Shown here piece by piece: positions 1-7,363 of a stretch of DNA of 8,745 nucleotides. A program made the translations under genes and the position numbers. Where the stretch lies: the NCBI GenBank assembly GCA_052034135.1, contig JBPOJC010000027.1, positions 1 through 8,745 on the forward strand. The letters run 5' to 3'. Numbering within the stretch: position 1 is the first letter of the stretch; every line of letters starts with the position of its first letter. The DNA comes from JAGPKI01 sp052034135. GTDB lineage: Bacteria > Caldisericota > Caldisericia > UBA6126 > JAGPKI01. The notes under the pieces were generated by a model, which was given only the letters and a program-made list of their open reading frames with translations, made no database searches and was not told the origin of the DNA.

Positions 1-2
1 AT

Positions 3-2105
3 ACAACAATTGCATATATCCCTTTTATTGCTGGCTGGGTATGTAGTGAACCTGGTCAAAGAGGAGAATTTCAAAGAATTGAAGTATGGGCAATAGATGG
101 AGAAGAAATGAGATATGTTTCTACTAAAATGCTTGGAGTAACTCTTGATTCTTGTTATTTAGATGGTTATTACGACTATAACTTTAATGAAAAAGAAGTA
201 AAAATAGTTGAACCAGAATGTAAACAAGATGGAAGTGGTGGTTACTATTTATGTTATGATGATACTTTAAAGGAAGCAATTGGATTTTCTCTTGGAGAAC
301 CACCTTCTGATTGGTATGACAAGAATTATGCTACAATTTCAAAGATTTATGATTCAAATTTTTTAGGTACAGGAATTGTCCCTACTACTTTAGAAATCGA
401 CCTCTCTGATATTTATGAAGAGGTAGAAATAGGGGAGGATTATGTTCTTGTTTTAAAAGGCTATTTTAAGCGAGAAGGGATAATTGAAGATCCAATTCTC
501 GTAGAAAGAGAGGTTAGTTTTTATTTAAGAGGATCTCTAAACACTAACAATTATAGAAATCTTGACTTTTACAAAGGAGATGGCCATCTGCACTCTAAGT
601 ATAGTGATGGTGGTGCAAGTAGAAGAATAGATCATGCTCTTAATGAAGAGTATAAGGAATTCTCAATTGCACATCATAGGAGAACTAAATTTGCTTATGA
701 CTGGTTAATAATGACTGATCATGCTGATTTCTTCTGGAATAGACAAGTAAGTTCATCCTCGTGTGGCTGTAAAGGTCTTTCTTGGATTAATGAAGATACA
801 AATTTTAACGCATATGTGGGAGCTTGTCAAAATGCAGAATCAATTGAGAGACAAGAATTAGGAAGAAATGACTTTGCAGTCGTTCCTGCAGAGGAAGTCA
901 CAGTCTGTACTGTGCCTACAAATTGCACTGATAAGTGTTATAATTGTGATGAAATTGTAATAGAATTTCCTTGCATCACCAACCCTGGTAGCAAGAGTTC
1001 CGATATTCTAAACTATTATGGCTGTAACACTGGAAATAGTGTTTATCGATTTCCAAATAAACTCATAAATGGAACTGATTTTGTAAAAAATAAAGCAGGC
1101 GATTACTCTGGTCTTGAATGTATGAATTTAAGTGGTCCTGATGGCTGGGGTACTATTGCTCATCCTAATGGAAGACCTAAGTGGCAATTATTCCCTGAAA
1201 CTGCTGACGATTGGAACAAGCAATGGAATTATAATATATGTCCTTCTATAATAAGAAGTATGGGAGATGATGATGAAACAAATGATGGATACGGTTTTAT
1301 GGGAATTGAGGTGATATCTGATAAAAATGTAGATACTCAAAGTTGGGATAATTATCTTCATACAGACCTCGAAACTACAGTGAATAAATGGGATCATAAT
1401 GTTTTAAAAACAGGTGGAAGTAATTTTATAGTTGGAGTTGGTAATACAGATGCTCACCTTTGGCACTATATGGTTGAAGATCTTCAAGCACTTAAGGCAG
1501 GACACAATTCAGGTTTTTGTCTTGTATCAGATTGGGAGGAAAGAGAGGTACCTCATTTTCCTCAATACTGGAAAGCTCAATGGCAGACTTTAATGTTTTC
1601 GGAGCCTGCATGCACATTTGTCTGTATTCCTGGGTGGGATGGATCGCACTCTATGCTTCTTAATTCTCTTCGAATGTGTGGTAAAGACCATAAAGGTGTA
1701 AGTGCTTCAATAAGAGGTTATTTCGCAACTTTCACTGCAAATGGAATACCCTCAGGAGGAAAGTTAGAACTTGGTGGATATTTAACCATTGCCATATGGG
1801 CTTATCCACTTATTGATATAGAGACACCTTCACTTTTTGAGGGAATAAGCCGAATCAGAATTTTCCATAATTCAAATAGTAGTTCACCACCTTATACTCC
1901 AAGATCATTGATAGATGAAATTGTGTATCCATTGAATCCTGGCGAATTCTTACCACCAAAAATGGATGGTTGGATTGTAACTATTCCTGGAGAAGATATT
2001 GATGCAGTAGATTATATAAGGGTTGAAGTTGATTTCTTCCAATTATTAACTTATGGTTATTCAATTAGTACATGTTATTGTAATCCTGTTATAATTCAGA
2101 AGTGA
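3..2105 (+). CDS. PHP-domain metallohydrolase, CehA/McbA-like (5' end outside window)
   Basis: Probable metal-dependent hydrolase of the PHP fold; substrate unknown. Visible metal-ligand motifs in order: GHLHSKYSDG (HxH at 585-593), TDHAD (714-728), AEE (888-896), IAHPN (1155-1169) and NTDAHLW (1443-1463), the usual PHP/CehA-McbA series. About 190 residues of beta-rich sequence precede the HxH, and about 200 residues follow the last motif; the latter look like a C-terminal beta-sandwich. ATG 108 has a weak GGAG 5 nt upstream, but the same frame is open back to position 3 with protein-like sequence (GWVCSEPGQRGEFQRIEVW) and ATG 108 is not followed by a signal peptide, so I treat it as internal. 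The visible part is 700 codons. It holds about 21 cysteines, including a Cx5Cx3Cx2C cluster (906-947) between the Glu and His motifs, which suggests disulfides or an extra metal site in an exported enzyme. Family call fairly firm; exact function unknown. Confidence 0.78.
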   Translation, partial: TTIAYIPFIAGWVCSEPGQRGEFQRIEVWAIDGEEMRYVSTKMLGVTLDSCYLDGYYDYNFNEKEVKIVEPECKQDGSGGYYLCYDDTLKEAIGFSLGEPPSDWYDKNYATISKIYDSNFLGTGIVPTTLEIDLSDIYEEVEIGEDYVLVLKGYFKREGIIEDPILVEREVSFYLRGSLNTNNYRNLDFYKGDGHLHSKYSDGGASRRIDHALNEEYKEFSIAHHRRTKFAYDWLIMTDHADFFWNRQVSSSSCGCKGLSWINEDTNFNAYVGACQNAESIERQELGRNDFAVVPAEEVTVCTVPTNCTDKCYNCDEIVIEFPCITNPGSKSSDILNYYGCNTGNSVYRFPNKLINGTDFVKNKAGDYSGLECMNLSGPDGWGTIAHPNGRPKWQLFPETADDWNKQWNYNICPSIIRSMGDDDETNDGYGFMGIEVISDKNVDTQSWDNYLHTDLETTVNKWDHNVLKTGGSNFIVGVGNTDAHLWHYMVEDLQALKAGHNSGFCLVSDWEEREVPHFPQYWKAQWQTLMFSEPACTFVCIPGWDGSHSMLLNSLRMCGKDHKGVSASIRGYFATFTANGIPSGGKLELGGYLTIAIWAYPLIDIETPSLFEGISRIRIFHNSNSSSPPYTPRSLIDEIVYPLNPGEFLPPKMDGWIVTIPGEDIDAVDYIRVEVDFFQLLTYGYSISTCYCNPVIIQK

Positions 2106-2216
2106 GTATATATGAAGTTTTCATAAGAAAGAAACAGGTAGGTAAATTCTATCTCAAGTATTTAAAGATATTGTTTTGTATTAACGCACAGACCTTCGTG
2201 AATAGATTATATTTTC

Positions 2217-2222
2217 TATAAT
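2217..2222 (+). promoter_or_regulatory. possible -10 box (TATAAT) for the SBBP gene
   Basis: A perfect TATAAT lies 15 nt before the ATG at 2238, in the 132-nt gap after the PHP gene. The -35 region is poor (TTCGTG at 2195-2200, 16-nt spacer). The implied transcript start near 2229 would fall inside the Shine-Dalgarno-like AAGGATGGGGG (2223-2233). This is therefore weak; AT-rich DNA produces such hexamers by chance. Confidence 0.2.
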
Positions 2223-2237
2223 AAGGATGGGGGTAAA

Positions 2238-4916
2238 ATGAGAAGACGAATCTTTTCTCTACTTTTAATTATATCTATTTGCTCTCTGGCATTTTCTTTC
2301 ACAAATATATTTAATGCAAAAGCACAACTTAATGTATATCCTTTTGCAATAGTAAAATCATCAAGCAAAATTGATGAGAAATTCTTCACTGAGAATAAAG
2401 GACAATGGAATTCAAGCATTTATTTTATGAGTGAAATATCTTTTGGGAGAATTACCTTGAAACAGAATAGCGTTAATTATGAATTGTTTATGGCAGAAGA
2501 ATTAAAACCAAAAGAAAGAGTCAATTTCTTCAACTCTAAATCTCGCATTCCTCATAGAAATACTATAAAATCTAATTCAATAAAACTAACATATCTTGAT
2601 TCAAACATTGTATATCCACAAGGGATGGATCCTGTGCTAACTTATTATAACTATTTTTTGGGTAATAATCCTAAAAATTGGATTTCTAATTGTAAAAACT
2701 ATAGAGAAGTACATTATAACAATATCTGGGATGGTGTTGACTTAATTTATTACATTGCAGGGGAAAGTATAAAATTTAAATTTCAAGTTAATTCGGTAGC
2801 AAATATAGAAAAAATAAAAATTAAAGTAGAAGGCGCAAAGGTTGAAAATAATGAAATTATAACTGAATTTGGCTCAATTACATTTTCAAATGTAGATTGC
2901 TATACTACCAAAAGTAGAAAGAAAATTGATTTAGGACTTTCATTAAGCAGTAATATAATCTCTTTTGAGGTAGATAAAGATAAATTTAAACAATTAAAAG
3001 AGACTATAATAATTGACAGCCTTTCAATACCCGGTGAATACTTTGTTACTGATAATACTGCAAACAATCAAGATAAGAAACTCATTTATGGTAGATATGT
3101 ATACTCTAAACTCTTAGGAGGTTCTGAAGATGATATAGTTTGTTCAATGGAAGTAGACAAAGAAGAATGTGTGTATTTAACTGGTTATACACATAGTTCA
3201 AATTTTCCAACCACAGAGGATGCGTGGGATGAGAAGAAGAGCGGACCATCTGATATTTTTGTTTCAAAACTCAGTTCTGATGGCTCTTCTTTAATTTATT
3301 CAACATATCTTGGAGGAATTGAGGGAAGCATGGGTTGCGAAGAATATGAAGATGAGATTGCTTACTCATTAGCAGTAGACAATGAAGGATGTGCATATAT
3401 AACTGGTGGAACTATATGCTCTGATTTTCCAATAACTCCTGGAGCTATTAGTAAGCGTCATAATGGCAATTTTGATGTTTTTGTAACTAAGCTGAATTCA
3501 GATGGTTCACGACTTTTGTATTCTTCATTCTTGGGTGGTGAATCGGAAGATATTGGCCGTTCAATAGCATTGGATGAAGAGAAAAACATTTATATTGTAG
3601 GAAGCACTGATAGCTGGAATTTTCCAACTACTAAGGGTGCATTTCAGGAGAATAGAAAAAGAACTATATATGGAGCAAGTGGATTTATTACAAAAATAAG
3701 TCCTGATGGCAGCAAGTTAATTTATTCGACATTTTTAGGGGGCTCCGATATCAATCTCTGCATTTCACTCGCTCTTGATAAGGAAAAATATGCCTATGTT
3801 ACAGGATTAGTAACCAGTTCAGATTTCCCAACCACAGAAAATGCATATGATAAAACTATGAATGGATCAAATGATATTTTTATTTCAAAACTTAACTCTA
3901 ATGGATCTGCTTTAATCTATTCAACTTTTCTTGGAGGCAGTGAAAAAGAAGCCGGAATTTCCATAGCAGTTGATGAAGAAGGTTGTGCATATATAACGGG
4001 AAGTACAGATAGTTCAGATTTCCCAACCACAGAAAATGTTTGGAGCAGAAATCTCAGAGGTAAGAATGATATTTTTATTACCAAAATCAACAAGGATGGT
4101 TCTAATCTTGTTTATTCATCCTTTTTAGGTGGTTCATATGAAGAAGGTGCATCTTCTATAGCAGTTGATAGGAATGGTTGTGTATATATTACAGGAGGCA
4201 CAATGAGTCCAGATTTTCCAGTAGTAGAGAGCTACACTAAATTTACAGGAGGAGGAGATGCATTTATTTTAAAAATGAATCCGAGCGGAACTGACATAAT
4301 ATACTCTGAACTCATAGGAGGATCAGAGTTAGATAGCGGTAGATCAATTGTCATTAGAGATGGGAAAAGTAGTCCAATACCTGGTTGGACTTCAATTTCG
4401 AGTACTGATATTTATATAGCTGGAGTAACTTATTCTATGAAGAATAAAGGTTGGCACGATGTTTTTATAAGAAAGATTTGCTTAGAAGAATTTGCAGCTA
4501 AAAAGGAGAAAATAGTTATTACTCTTACTATTGGTAATATAGAGGCTTTCATAAATCAAGAAAAGTATATATTAGATGCTCCTCCTATTATTCGCGATGG
4601 TAGAACTCTTGTGCCTATCAGATTTATTGCTGAAGCATTTGGTGCAGAGGTGGATTGGATTCCAGAAGATCAAGAAATAATCATTTACTATGAAGAAGTT
4701 ATAACTATTCATCTTTTAATTGGTGAAAAGCGTGCTCTAATAACTTCATTATTAGATGAAGGTATAAAAGTTATAGATTTAGACACTCCTCCAATAATTA
4801 TAAATGGAAGAACTCTTGTTCCTATCCGATTTATTGCTGAGGCTTTTGGCGCAGAGGTGGATTGGATTCAAGAAGAAAGAAAAGTAATAATAACGCATTT
4901 TAGACGAATTTCTTGA
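2238..4916 (+). CDS. Secreted SBBP beta-propeller protein with two C-terminal stalk (copper amine oxidase N-like) repeats
   Basis: Exported surface or extracellular protein of 892 aa; no enzymatic role evident. Signal peptide: basic MRRR, hydrophobic core residues 5-21, likely SPase I cleavage A-K-A|Q after residue 29. Residues about 48-280 form the N-terminal domain usually found before SBBP repeats, with ENKGQW at 52-57, YYNYFLGNNPKNW at 136-148 and GVDLIYY at 166-172. Seven SBBP blades start near residues 289, 354, 428, 496, 561, 626 and 689, each with a YS(T/S)(Y/F)LGG opening, an (I/L)A(V/L)D strand, (Y/I)(I/V)TG and (S/N)DFP(T)T; the seventh is degenerate. Residues about 755-890 hold two stalk repeats, each containing GRTLVPIRFIAEAFGAEVDW. 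Start chosen for the signal peptide and the purine-rich AAGGATGGGGG 5-10 nt upstream. Stands alone: a 132-nt gap before it and a possible terminator after it. Blades 1, 2, 5 and 6 carry Cys where SBBP repeats usually have Asn. Confidence 0.9.
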   Translation: MRRRIFSLLLIISICSLAFSFTNIFNAKAQLNVYPFAIVKSSSKIDEKFFTENKGQWNSSIYFMSEISFGRITLKQNSVNYELFMAEELKPKERVNFFNSKSRIPHRNTIKSNSIKLTYLDSNIVYPQGMDPVLTYYNYFLGNNPKNWISNCKNYREVHYNNIWDGVDLIYYIAGESIKFKFQVNSVANIEKIKIKVEGAKVENNEIITEFGSITFSNVDCYTTKSRKKIDLGLSLSSNIISFEVDKDKFKQLKETIIIDSLSIPGEYFVTDNTANNQDKKLIYGRYVYSKLLGGSEDDIVCSMEVDKEECVYLTGYTHSSNFPTTEDAWDEKKSGPSDIFVSKLSSDGSSLIYSTYLGGIEGSMGCEEYEDEIAYSLAVDNEGCAYITGGTICSDFPITPGAISKRHNGNFDVFVTKLNSDGSRLLYSSFLGGESEDIGRSIALDEEKNIYIVGSTDSWNFPTTKGAFQENRKRTIYGASGFITKISPDGSKLIYSTFLGGSDINLCISLALDKEKYAYVTGLVTSSDFPTTENAYDKTMNGSNDIFISKLNSNGSALIYSTFLGGSEKEAGISIAVDEEGCAYITGSTDSSDFPTTENVWSRNLRGKNDIFITKINKDGSNLVYSSFLGGSYEEGASSIAVDRNGCVYITGGTMSPDFPVVESYTKFTGGGDAFILKMNPSGTDIIYSELIGGSELDSGRSIVIRDGKSSPIPGWTSISSTDIYIAGVTYSMKNKGWHDVFIRKICLEEFAAKKEKIVITLTIGNIEAFINQEKYILDAPPIIRDGRTLVPIRFIAEAFGAEVDWIPEDQEIIIYYEEVITIHLLIGEKRALITSLLDEGIKVIDLDTPPIIINGRTLVPIRFIAEAFGAEVDWIQEERKVIITHFRRIS
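3102..4500 (+). repeat. Seven SBBP-type protein repeats (beta-propeller blades)
   Basis: Coding repeats of about 63-74 codons, starting at nucleotides 3102, 3297, 3519, 3723, 3918, 4113 and 4302. Blades 4 and 5 share an identical 28-nt stretch (3816-3843 and 4011-4038, offset exactly 195 nt). Blades 2 and 3 carry insertions in the first or last loop. The seventh lacks the SDFPTT motif. Seven units is the number expected for one closed propeller. Confidence 0.85.
4599..4868 (+). repeat. Direct repeat encoding the two stalk-domain cores (4599-4661 and 4806-4868)
   Basis: Two 63-nt copies, offset 207 nt (69 codons), encode the same 21 residues and differ at 6 nucleotides, all synonymous. The sequence between and after the copies is much more divergent. 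This is the conserved core of the copper amine oxidase N-terminal-like (stalk) domain, each copy preceded by a PPII(R/I)(D/N) strand. Confidence 0.85.
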
Positions 4917-4924
4917 TTTATTAT

Positions 4925-4948
4925 AGGTTGATTTCTGCTATCAACTTT
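4925..4948 (+). terminator. weak hairpin after the SBBP gene, possible terminator
   Basis: GTTGAT (4927-4932) pairs with ATCAAC (4940-4945) around a 7-nt loop. A4925 and G4926 can add an A-T and a G-T pair with 4946-4947. It starts 9 nt after the stop codon, but only three T residues follow, so it is a poor intrinsic terminator. Confidence 0.35.
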
Positions 4949-5017
4949 AATAAATGCAAATTTATAATCCATAAGAGATGATGTCCTTTATGATTCTGAA
5001 ACTGAATTTTATATTAT

Positions 5018-5425
5018 ATGCATGCAAGGTATTATGACCCAGAAGCTGGTAGATTCATAATGAAGGATCCAATTGAAGGTTTCCTCTCTAATCCAATAAC
5101 TCATGGATTCCGCATCAAGCGCGGAATGACAAAGAGGAGAAGTGCTAATGACCCAGTGAATAAAATAGACCCAGGAGGAACTACTCCACAAAATACAGGT
5201 CCTCCAGAAAGATATGAGAATGAACCACAAGCAGTAAAATGGGCTGGTTCTAATAGAACTGCATTTTGTACTCCACCTATAGCCAATCCTGCGGATTTTC
5301 TAAACAGTATAGAAGAGAATGAACGATACGGAGAAATAGAGAATCCAAGACCACCAGTTGGATATGGTAACGATGTTTGGGGATACCCAGATGATGCGAT
5401 GAATACATTTGAGCAGTTGGTTTGA
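5018..5425 (+). CDS. RHS repeat-associated core fragment (open frame within the relic)
   Basis: 135-codon open frame carrying the RHS core end: ARYYDPEAGRF, then KDPIEGF and ANDPVNKIDPGG, then about 80 residues of Pro/Asn/Gly-rich pre-tip sequence (GNDVWGYPDDAMN). Homology extends upstream of the ATG (LYY codons at 5009-5017) and into an earlier frame, so the ATG is not the original start. Residues about 29-41 (HGFRIKRGMTKRR) replace the usual LNRYVY-like segment and come from an inserted palindromic repeat. It ends at TGA 5423-5425, overlapping the next frame by 17 nt. If translated, it would make only a fragment; I regard it as part of a pseudogene. Confidence 0.6.
   Translation: MHARYYDPEAGRFIMKDPIEGFLSNPITHGFRIKRGMTKRRSANDPVNKIDPGGTTPQNTGPPERYENEPQAVKWAGSNRTAFCTPPIANPADFLNSIEENERYGEIENPRPPVGYGNDVWGYPDDAMNTFEQLV
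5107..5127. repeat. Small palindromic repeat inserted in the RHS core
   Basis: ATTCCGC (5107-5113) and GCGGAAT (5121-5127) form a perfect 7-bp stem around ATCAAGC. The + strand reads HGFRIKRGMT; the - strand reads CHSALDAESM, a peptide familiar from translated dispersed palindromic elements in many bacterial genomes. It interrupts an RHS core whose flanks (LSNPIT and ANDPVN) are recognisable on both sides. The true element edges probably lie within about 5100-5145. It is locally GC-richer than its surroundings. Only one copy is in this window. Confidence 0.65.
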
Positions 5426-5615
5426 TTTATCTCCTAAATTTAAAGAAATACCCAAATGGAGTTATTGGAAAGAAGCCACACAAAGATATTATGGATATGG
5501 CGAAGGAAGATGGTATAGTGAGCAAGTTTGGCGTAATTTACAGAGAATGAAAGCAGGATTAAGACCAAAAGATTGGCCTAAATATGTATTTCCTTCAGAG
5601 GAGGATTATCCATGA
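5409..5615 (+). CDS. RHS C-terminal tip remnant, resembling the front half of an HNH-type toxin
   Basis: 68-codon frame (TTG at 5409; open from 5403), Trp/Tyr-rich. It probably continues the 5018-5425 product after a frameshift, since there is no Shine-Dalgarno before the TTG and the overlap is short. The order YWKEA, then YSEQ, then NLQRMKAGLRP recalls the region just before the ELHH catalytic motif of HNH/endonuclease VII-like polymorphic toxins (from memory, no search). Here the protein ends 16 residues after RMKAGLRP with no His-His pair, so a nuclease would be inactive or truncated. The TGA overlaps the next start as ATGA (5612-5615), so ribosomes finishing here could reinitiate on the PQQ-like gene. 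It could instead be an unrelated small protein. Confidence 0.5.
   Translation: MSSWFDLSPKFKEIPKWSYWKEATQRYYGYGEGRWYSEQVWRNLQRMKAGLRPKDWPKYVFPSEEDYP
5599..5604 (+). promoter_or_regulatory. Strong Shine-Dalgarno (AGGAGG) for the PQQ-like gene
   Basis: Perfect AGGAGG with 7 nt to ATG 5612, inside the end of the preceding frame. Together with the ATGA stop/start overlap it fixes the start of the downstream gene and indicates translational coupling. Confidence 0.8.
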
Positions 5616-7363
5616 AGAAAAAGTCTTATTTTATAAAGAATCTTTTTGTAATTACTTTATCAATAATTTTTATATCTCCCTTTACAAATAATAAAATTAA
5701 TTCTTCTTATCTTCATGAAAATTTATTTAAATCAGTTAAATTAAACGCACAATATTCTCTTCCATTGGACCGACCTCCACCTGGTCAAGAAGACACATAC
5801 TTCTTCCCTGTAGGATTAATAAATGACAAATTCTTATTTTATTACTCTAAACTTAATACTCTTAACCTTAATTCAGGTGAAGTAAGTCCTCTAATAGATA
5901 CTTCCGTTCTTGCACCATGGAGTCTTTTGGGACATTCATTTGAGGGTTCTGAGCCTGGACAATTTATAGCTTTGTCAGGAAATAGAATAATACTTCCTGA
6001 GGTTTCTAAGAATGAGAGCAATAAGAGCGACAATTCAATTAATGAGTATGTTTCAATTTCTGCTTATGATTATAATACAGGAGAATTAATTTGGAGAACA
6101 CCATTAGAAGCTTTAAATGTTGTTGATCTTGAACATAGGCGTAAATTAAATTTAACACAATATGGAATTCTCTATTCCATAAGAGACCCATTTCTTCTCT
6201 ATTGTTTAGATGCTGATAGCGGAAAGATTAAATGGATTTACAATGCTGAAGAAGATTTTGGGAATCTCTCTGCGTTATACCATGTACCAGCTTGTATGGC
6301 ATATTGGAGGTCTTTCCAATTCTTTGTGAGATATTATTATAAAGATGGAATAATAACATATTTGAGTTATAGTTCTAAAGCTGATACTCCTGAAAAATCA
6401 AAATCAATAAAAAAACATTTGCTAATCTCTTGGGATGGGAAACTGATATCAGAACTAAAATATGAACCATTAGGTTTTATAGAGGATAAATATATATTTT
6501 ATAAAGAAGATATTAATTCCAACAAATACTACATAGGGTTAGCAAAATTGGCTGATAGTTCAGTAATATGGCAAAGAAAAGTTCCATTAAAGCTCTCTTC
6601 CTCTTATCCTATAGAAAATATGTATTTTTTATTCAATGGAAAAGAGATATTAATTTCTGAAGTTCCCTGTGAAATTTTAACAGATTATTGTTTCCTATTA
6701 GGTGGACGAAATGATAAGGAGGATTTTGTAAACTGCTTTTCAATTAAAAATGGAAAAGAAATGTGGACTTATTCACTTTTAAATGAATCATTAAGAGATA
6801 TGTATTCACTAAATGGTAAAACATTTATACTCTCAGGCTCACCATCCAAGAAAGTAGATTCTATAACAATTATATCAAATAAAAGCGGTAAAATTGATAA
6901 AACTTATTCATTGAACACAGATACAAGTGGTGAAATATTTTATATAACAGAAATATCAGGTAATTACTTGCTCTTTCTTGGGGATTGTGTTGTTGAATTG
7001 TCAAATAATTTTGATTACGTATCAGTAGCTCCATATAAAGAACTAACTGGATCTGACTTATTTGGATTTGGAGAACCTGCAAAACCTATACCAGTAATTA
7101 TGGAGAGTGAGAATTGGCTTGTATTATCAATTGTTCCAAGTACTCAAGGAGGAGCAACAGGAGGATCAATATTAAATTTTTCTAAAAATGAAAATAATGA
7201 CCTTGTTACAGAAGAAATTGCCGAAGATAGCGAGAAGAACCCTAATTATAATACAGCTATAGGGAAATTACTAAGTTACTTATTACCTATACTAACACTT
7301 GTTTTATTATTTGTGCTATTTATGATTATATTTTCCAGAAAGATGGCACATAAACATAAATAA
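5612..7363 (+). CDS. Membrane-anchored PQQ-like beta-propeller protein
   Basis: 583 aa. The basic MKKK start and hydrophobic residues 10-23 form a signal peptide or N-terminal anchor; a possible SPase I site is L-N-A|Q near 46. Residues about 60-530 contain propeller strands of the PQQ/BamB-like type: LNLNSGEVSPLID (84-96), YDYNTGELIWRTPL (152-165), LDADSGKIKWIY (199-210), ISWDGKLISELKY (272-284), SIKNGKEMWTYSL (377-389) and SNKSGKIDKTYSL (422-434). This is the (D/N)x(x)(S/T/N)GKxxW pattern. Residues 552-574 are a transmembrane helix followed by the basic tail RKMAHKHK, so the propeller should face outside with its C-terminus in the cytoplasm. Only six cysteines and no obvious catalytic residues: probably a binding or scaffold domain, not a quinoprotein dehydrogenase. 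Coupled to the RHS tail by ATGA and flanked downstream by another RHS relic. Confidence 0.82.
   Translation: MKKKSYFIKNLFVITLSIIFISPFTNNKINSSYLHENLFKSVKLNAQYSLPLDRPPPGQEDTYFFPVGLINDKFLFYYSKLNTLNLNSGEVSPLIDTSVLAPWSLLGHSFEGSEPGQFIALSGNRIILPEVSKNESNKSDNSINEYVSISAYDYNTGELIWRTPLEALNVVDLEHRRKLNLTQYGILYSIRDPFLLYCLDADSGKIKWIYNAEEDFGNLSALYHVPACMAYWRSFQFFVRYYYKDGIITYLSYSSKADTPEKSKSIKKHLLISWDGKLISELKYEPLGFIEDKYIFYKEDINSNKYYIGLAKLADSSVIWQRKVPLKLSSSYPIENMYFLFNGKEILISEVPCEILTDYCFLLGGRNDKEDFVNCFSIKNGKEMWTYSLLNESLRDMYSLNGKTFILSGSPSKKVDSITIISNKSGKIDKTYSLNTDTSGEIFYITEISGNYLLFLGDCVVELSNNFDYVSVAPYKELTGSDLFGFGEPAKPIPVIMESENWLVLSIVPSTQGGATGGSILNFSKNENNDLVTEEIAEDSEKNPNYNTAIGKLLSYLLPILTLVLLFVLFMIIFSRKMAHKHK

Larger units (their letters stand above)
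4968..5615 (+). pseudogene. RHS/YD-repeat protein relic: core end plus C-terminal tip, frame-broken
   Basis: Remnant of the conserved RHS core end and the variable tip behind it. In one frame 4974-5006 reads RDDVLYDSETE. After a shift at 5004-5009 the next frame reads LYYMHARYYDPEAGRF from 5009, reconstructing the family signature YDxETGLYYxRARYYDPxxGRF. The core continues as KDPIEGFLSNPIT, is interrupted by a palindromic repeat peptide, and resumes as ANDPVNKIDPGG (5144-5179). A second break in the 5403-5425 overlap moves the reading to the frame ending at 5615. Stops in the first frame (4965-4967) show that no full RHS gene lies upstream. No Shine-Dalgarno precedes ATG 5018, which is just the internal Met of LYYM. 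RHS proteins are large surface or secreted shells carrying C-terminal toxins; this piece is too short and broken to work that way. Confidence 0.75.

Noticed and set aside
108..110. ATG 108 with GGAG 5 nt upstream as the true start of the PHP gene
   Set aside because: Upstream frame is open to the edge with convincing protein sequence, and no signal peptide follows this Met.
2111..2125. Hairpin TATGAA-GTT-TTCATA after the PHP gene as a terminator
   Set aside because: Only 6 AT-rich pairs and no T-run after it.
3102..4500. SBBP repeats as a CRISPR-like or tandem non-coding array
   Set aside because: Repeats are codon-phased, divergent at silent sites and clearly encode propeller blades.
4806..4868. 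Copper amine oxidase activity for the SBBP protein
   Set aside because: Only the stalk-like N-terminal domain is present, which is non-catalytic and widely used as a surface module.
5009..5230. Minus-strand open frame containing CHSALDAESM as a gene
   Set aside because: It is the reverse translation of the palindromic repeat and RHS relic; no start context or family match apart from the repeat peptide.
5612..7363. Quinoprotein (PQQ) dehydrogenase
   Set aside because: Propeller pattern only; no recognisable PQQ or calcium ligands and no heme-binding CxxCH.
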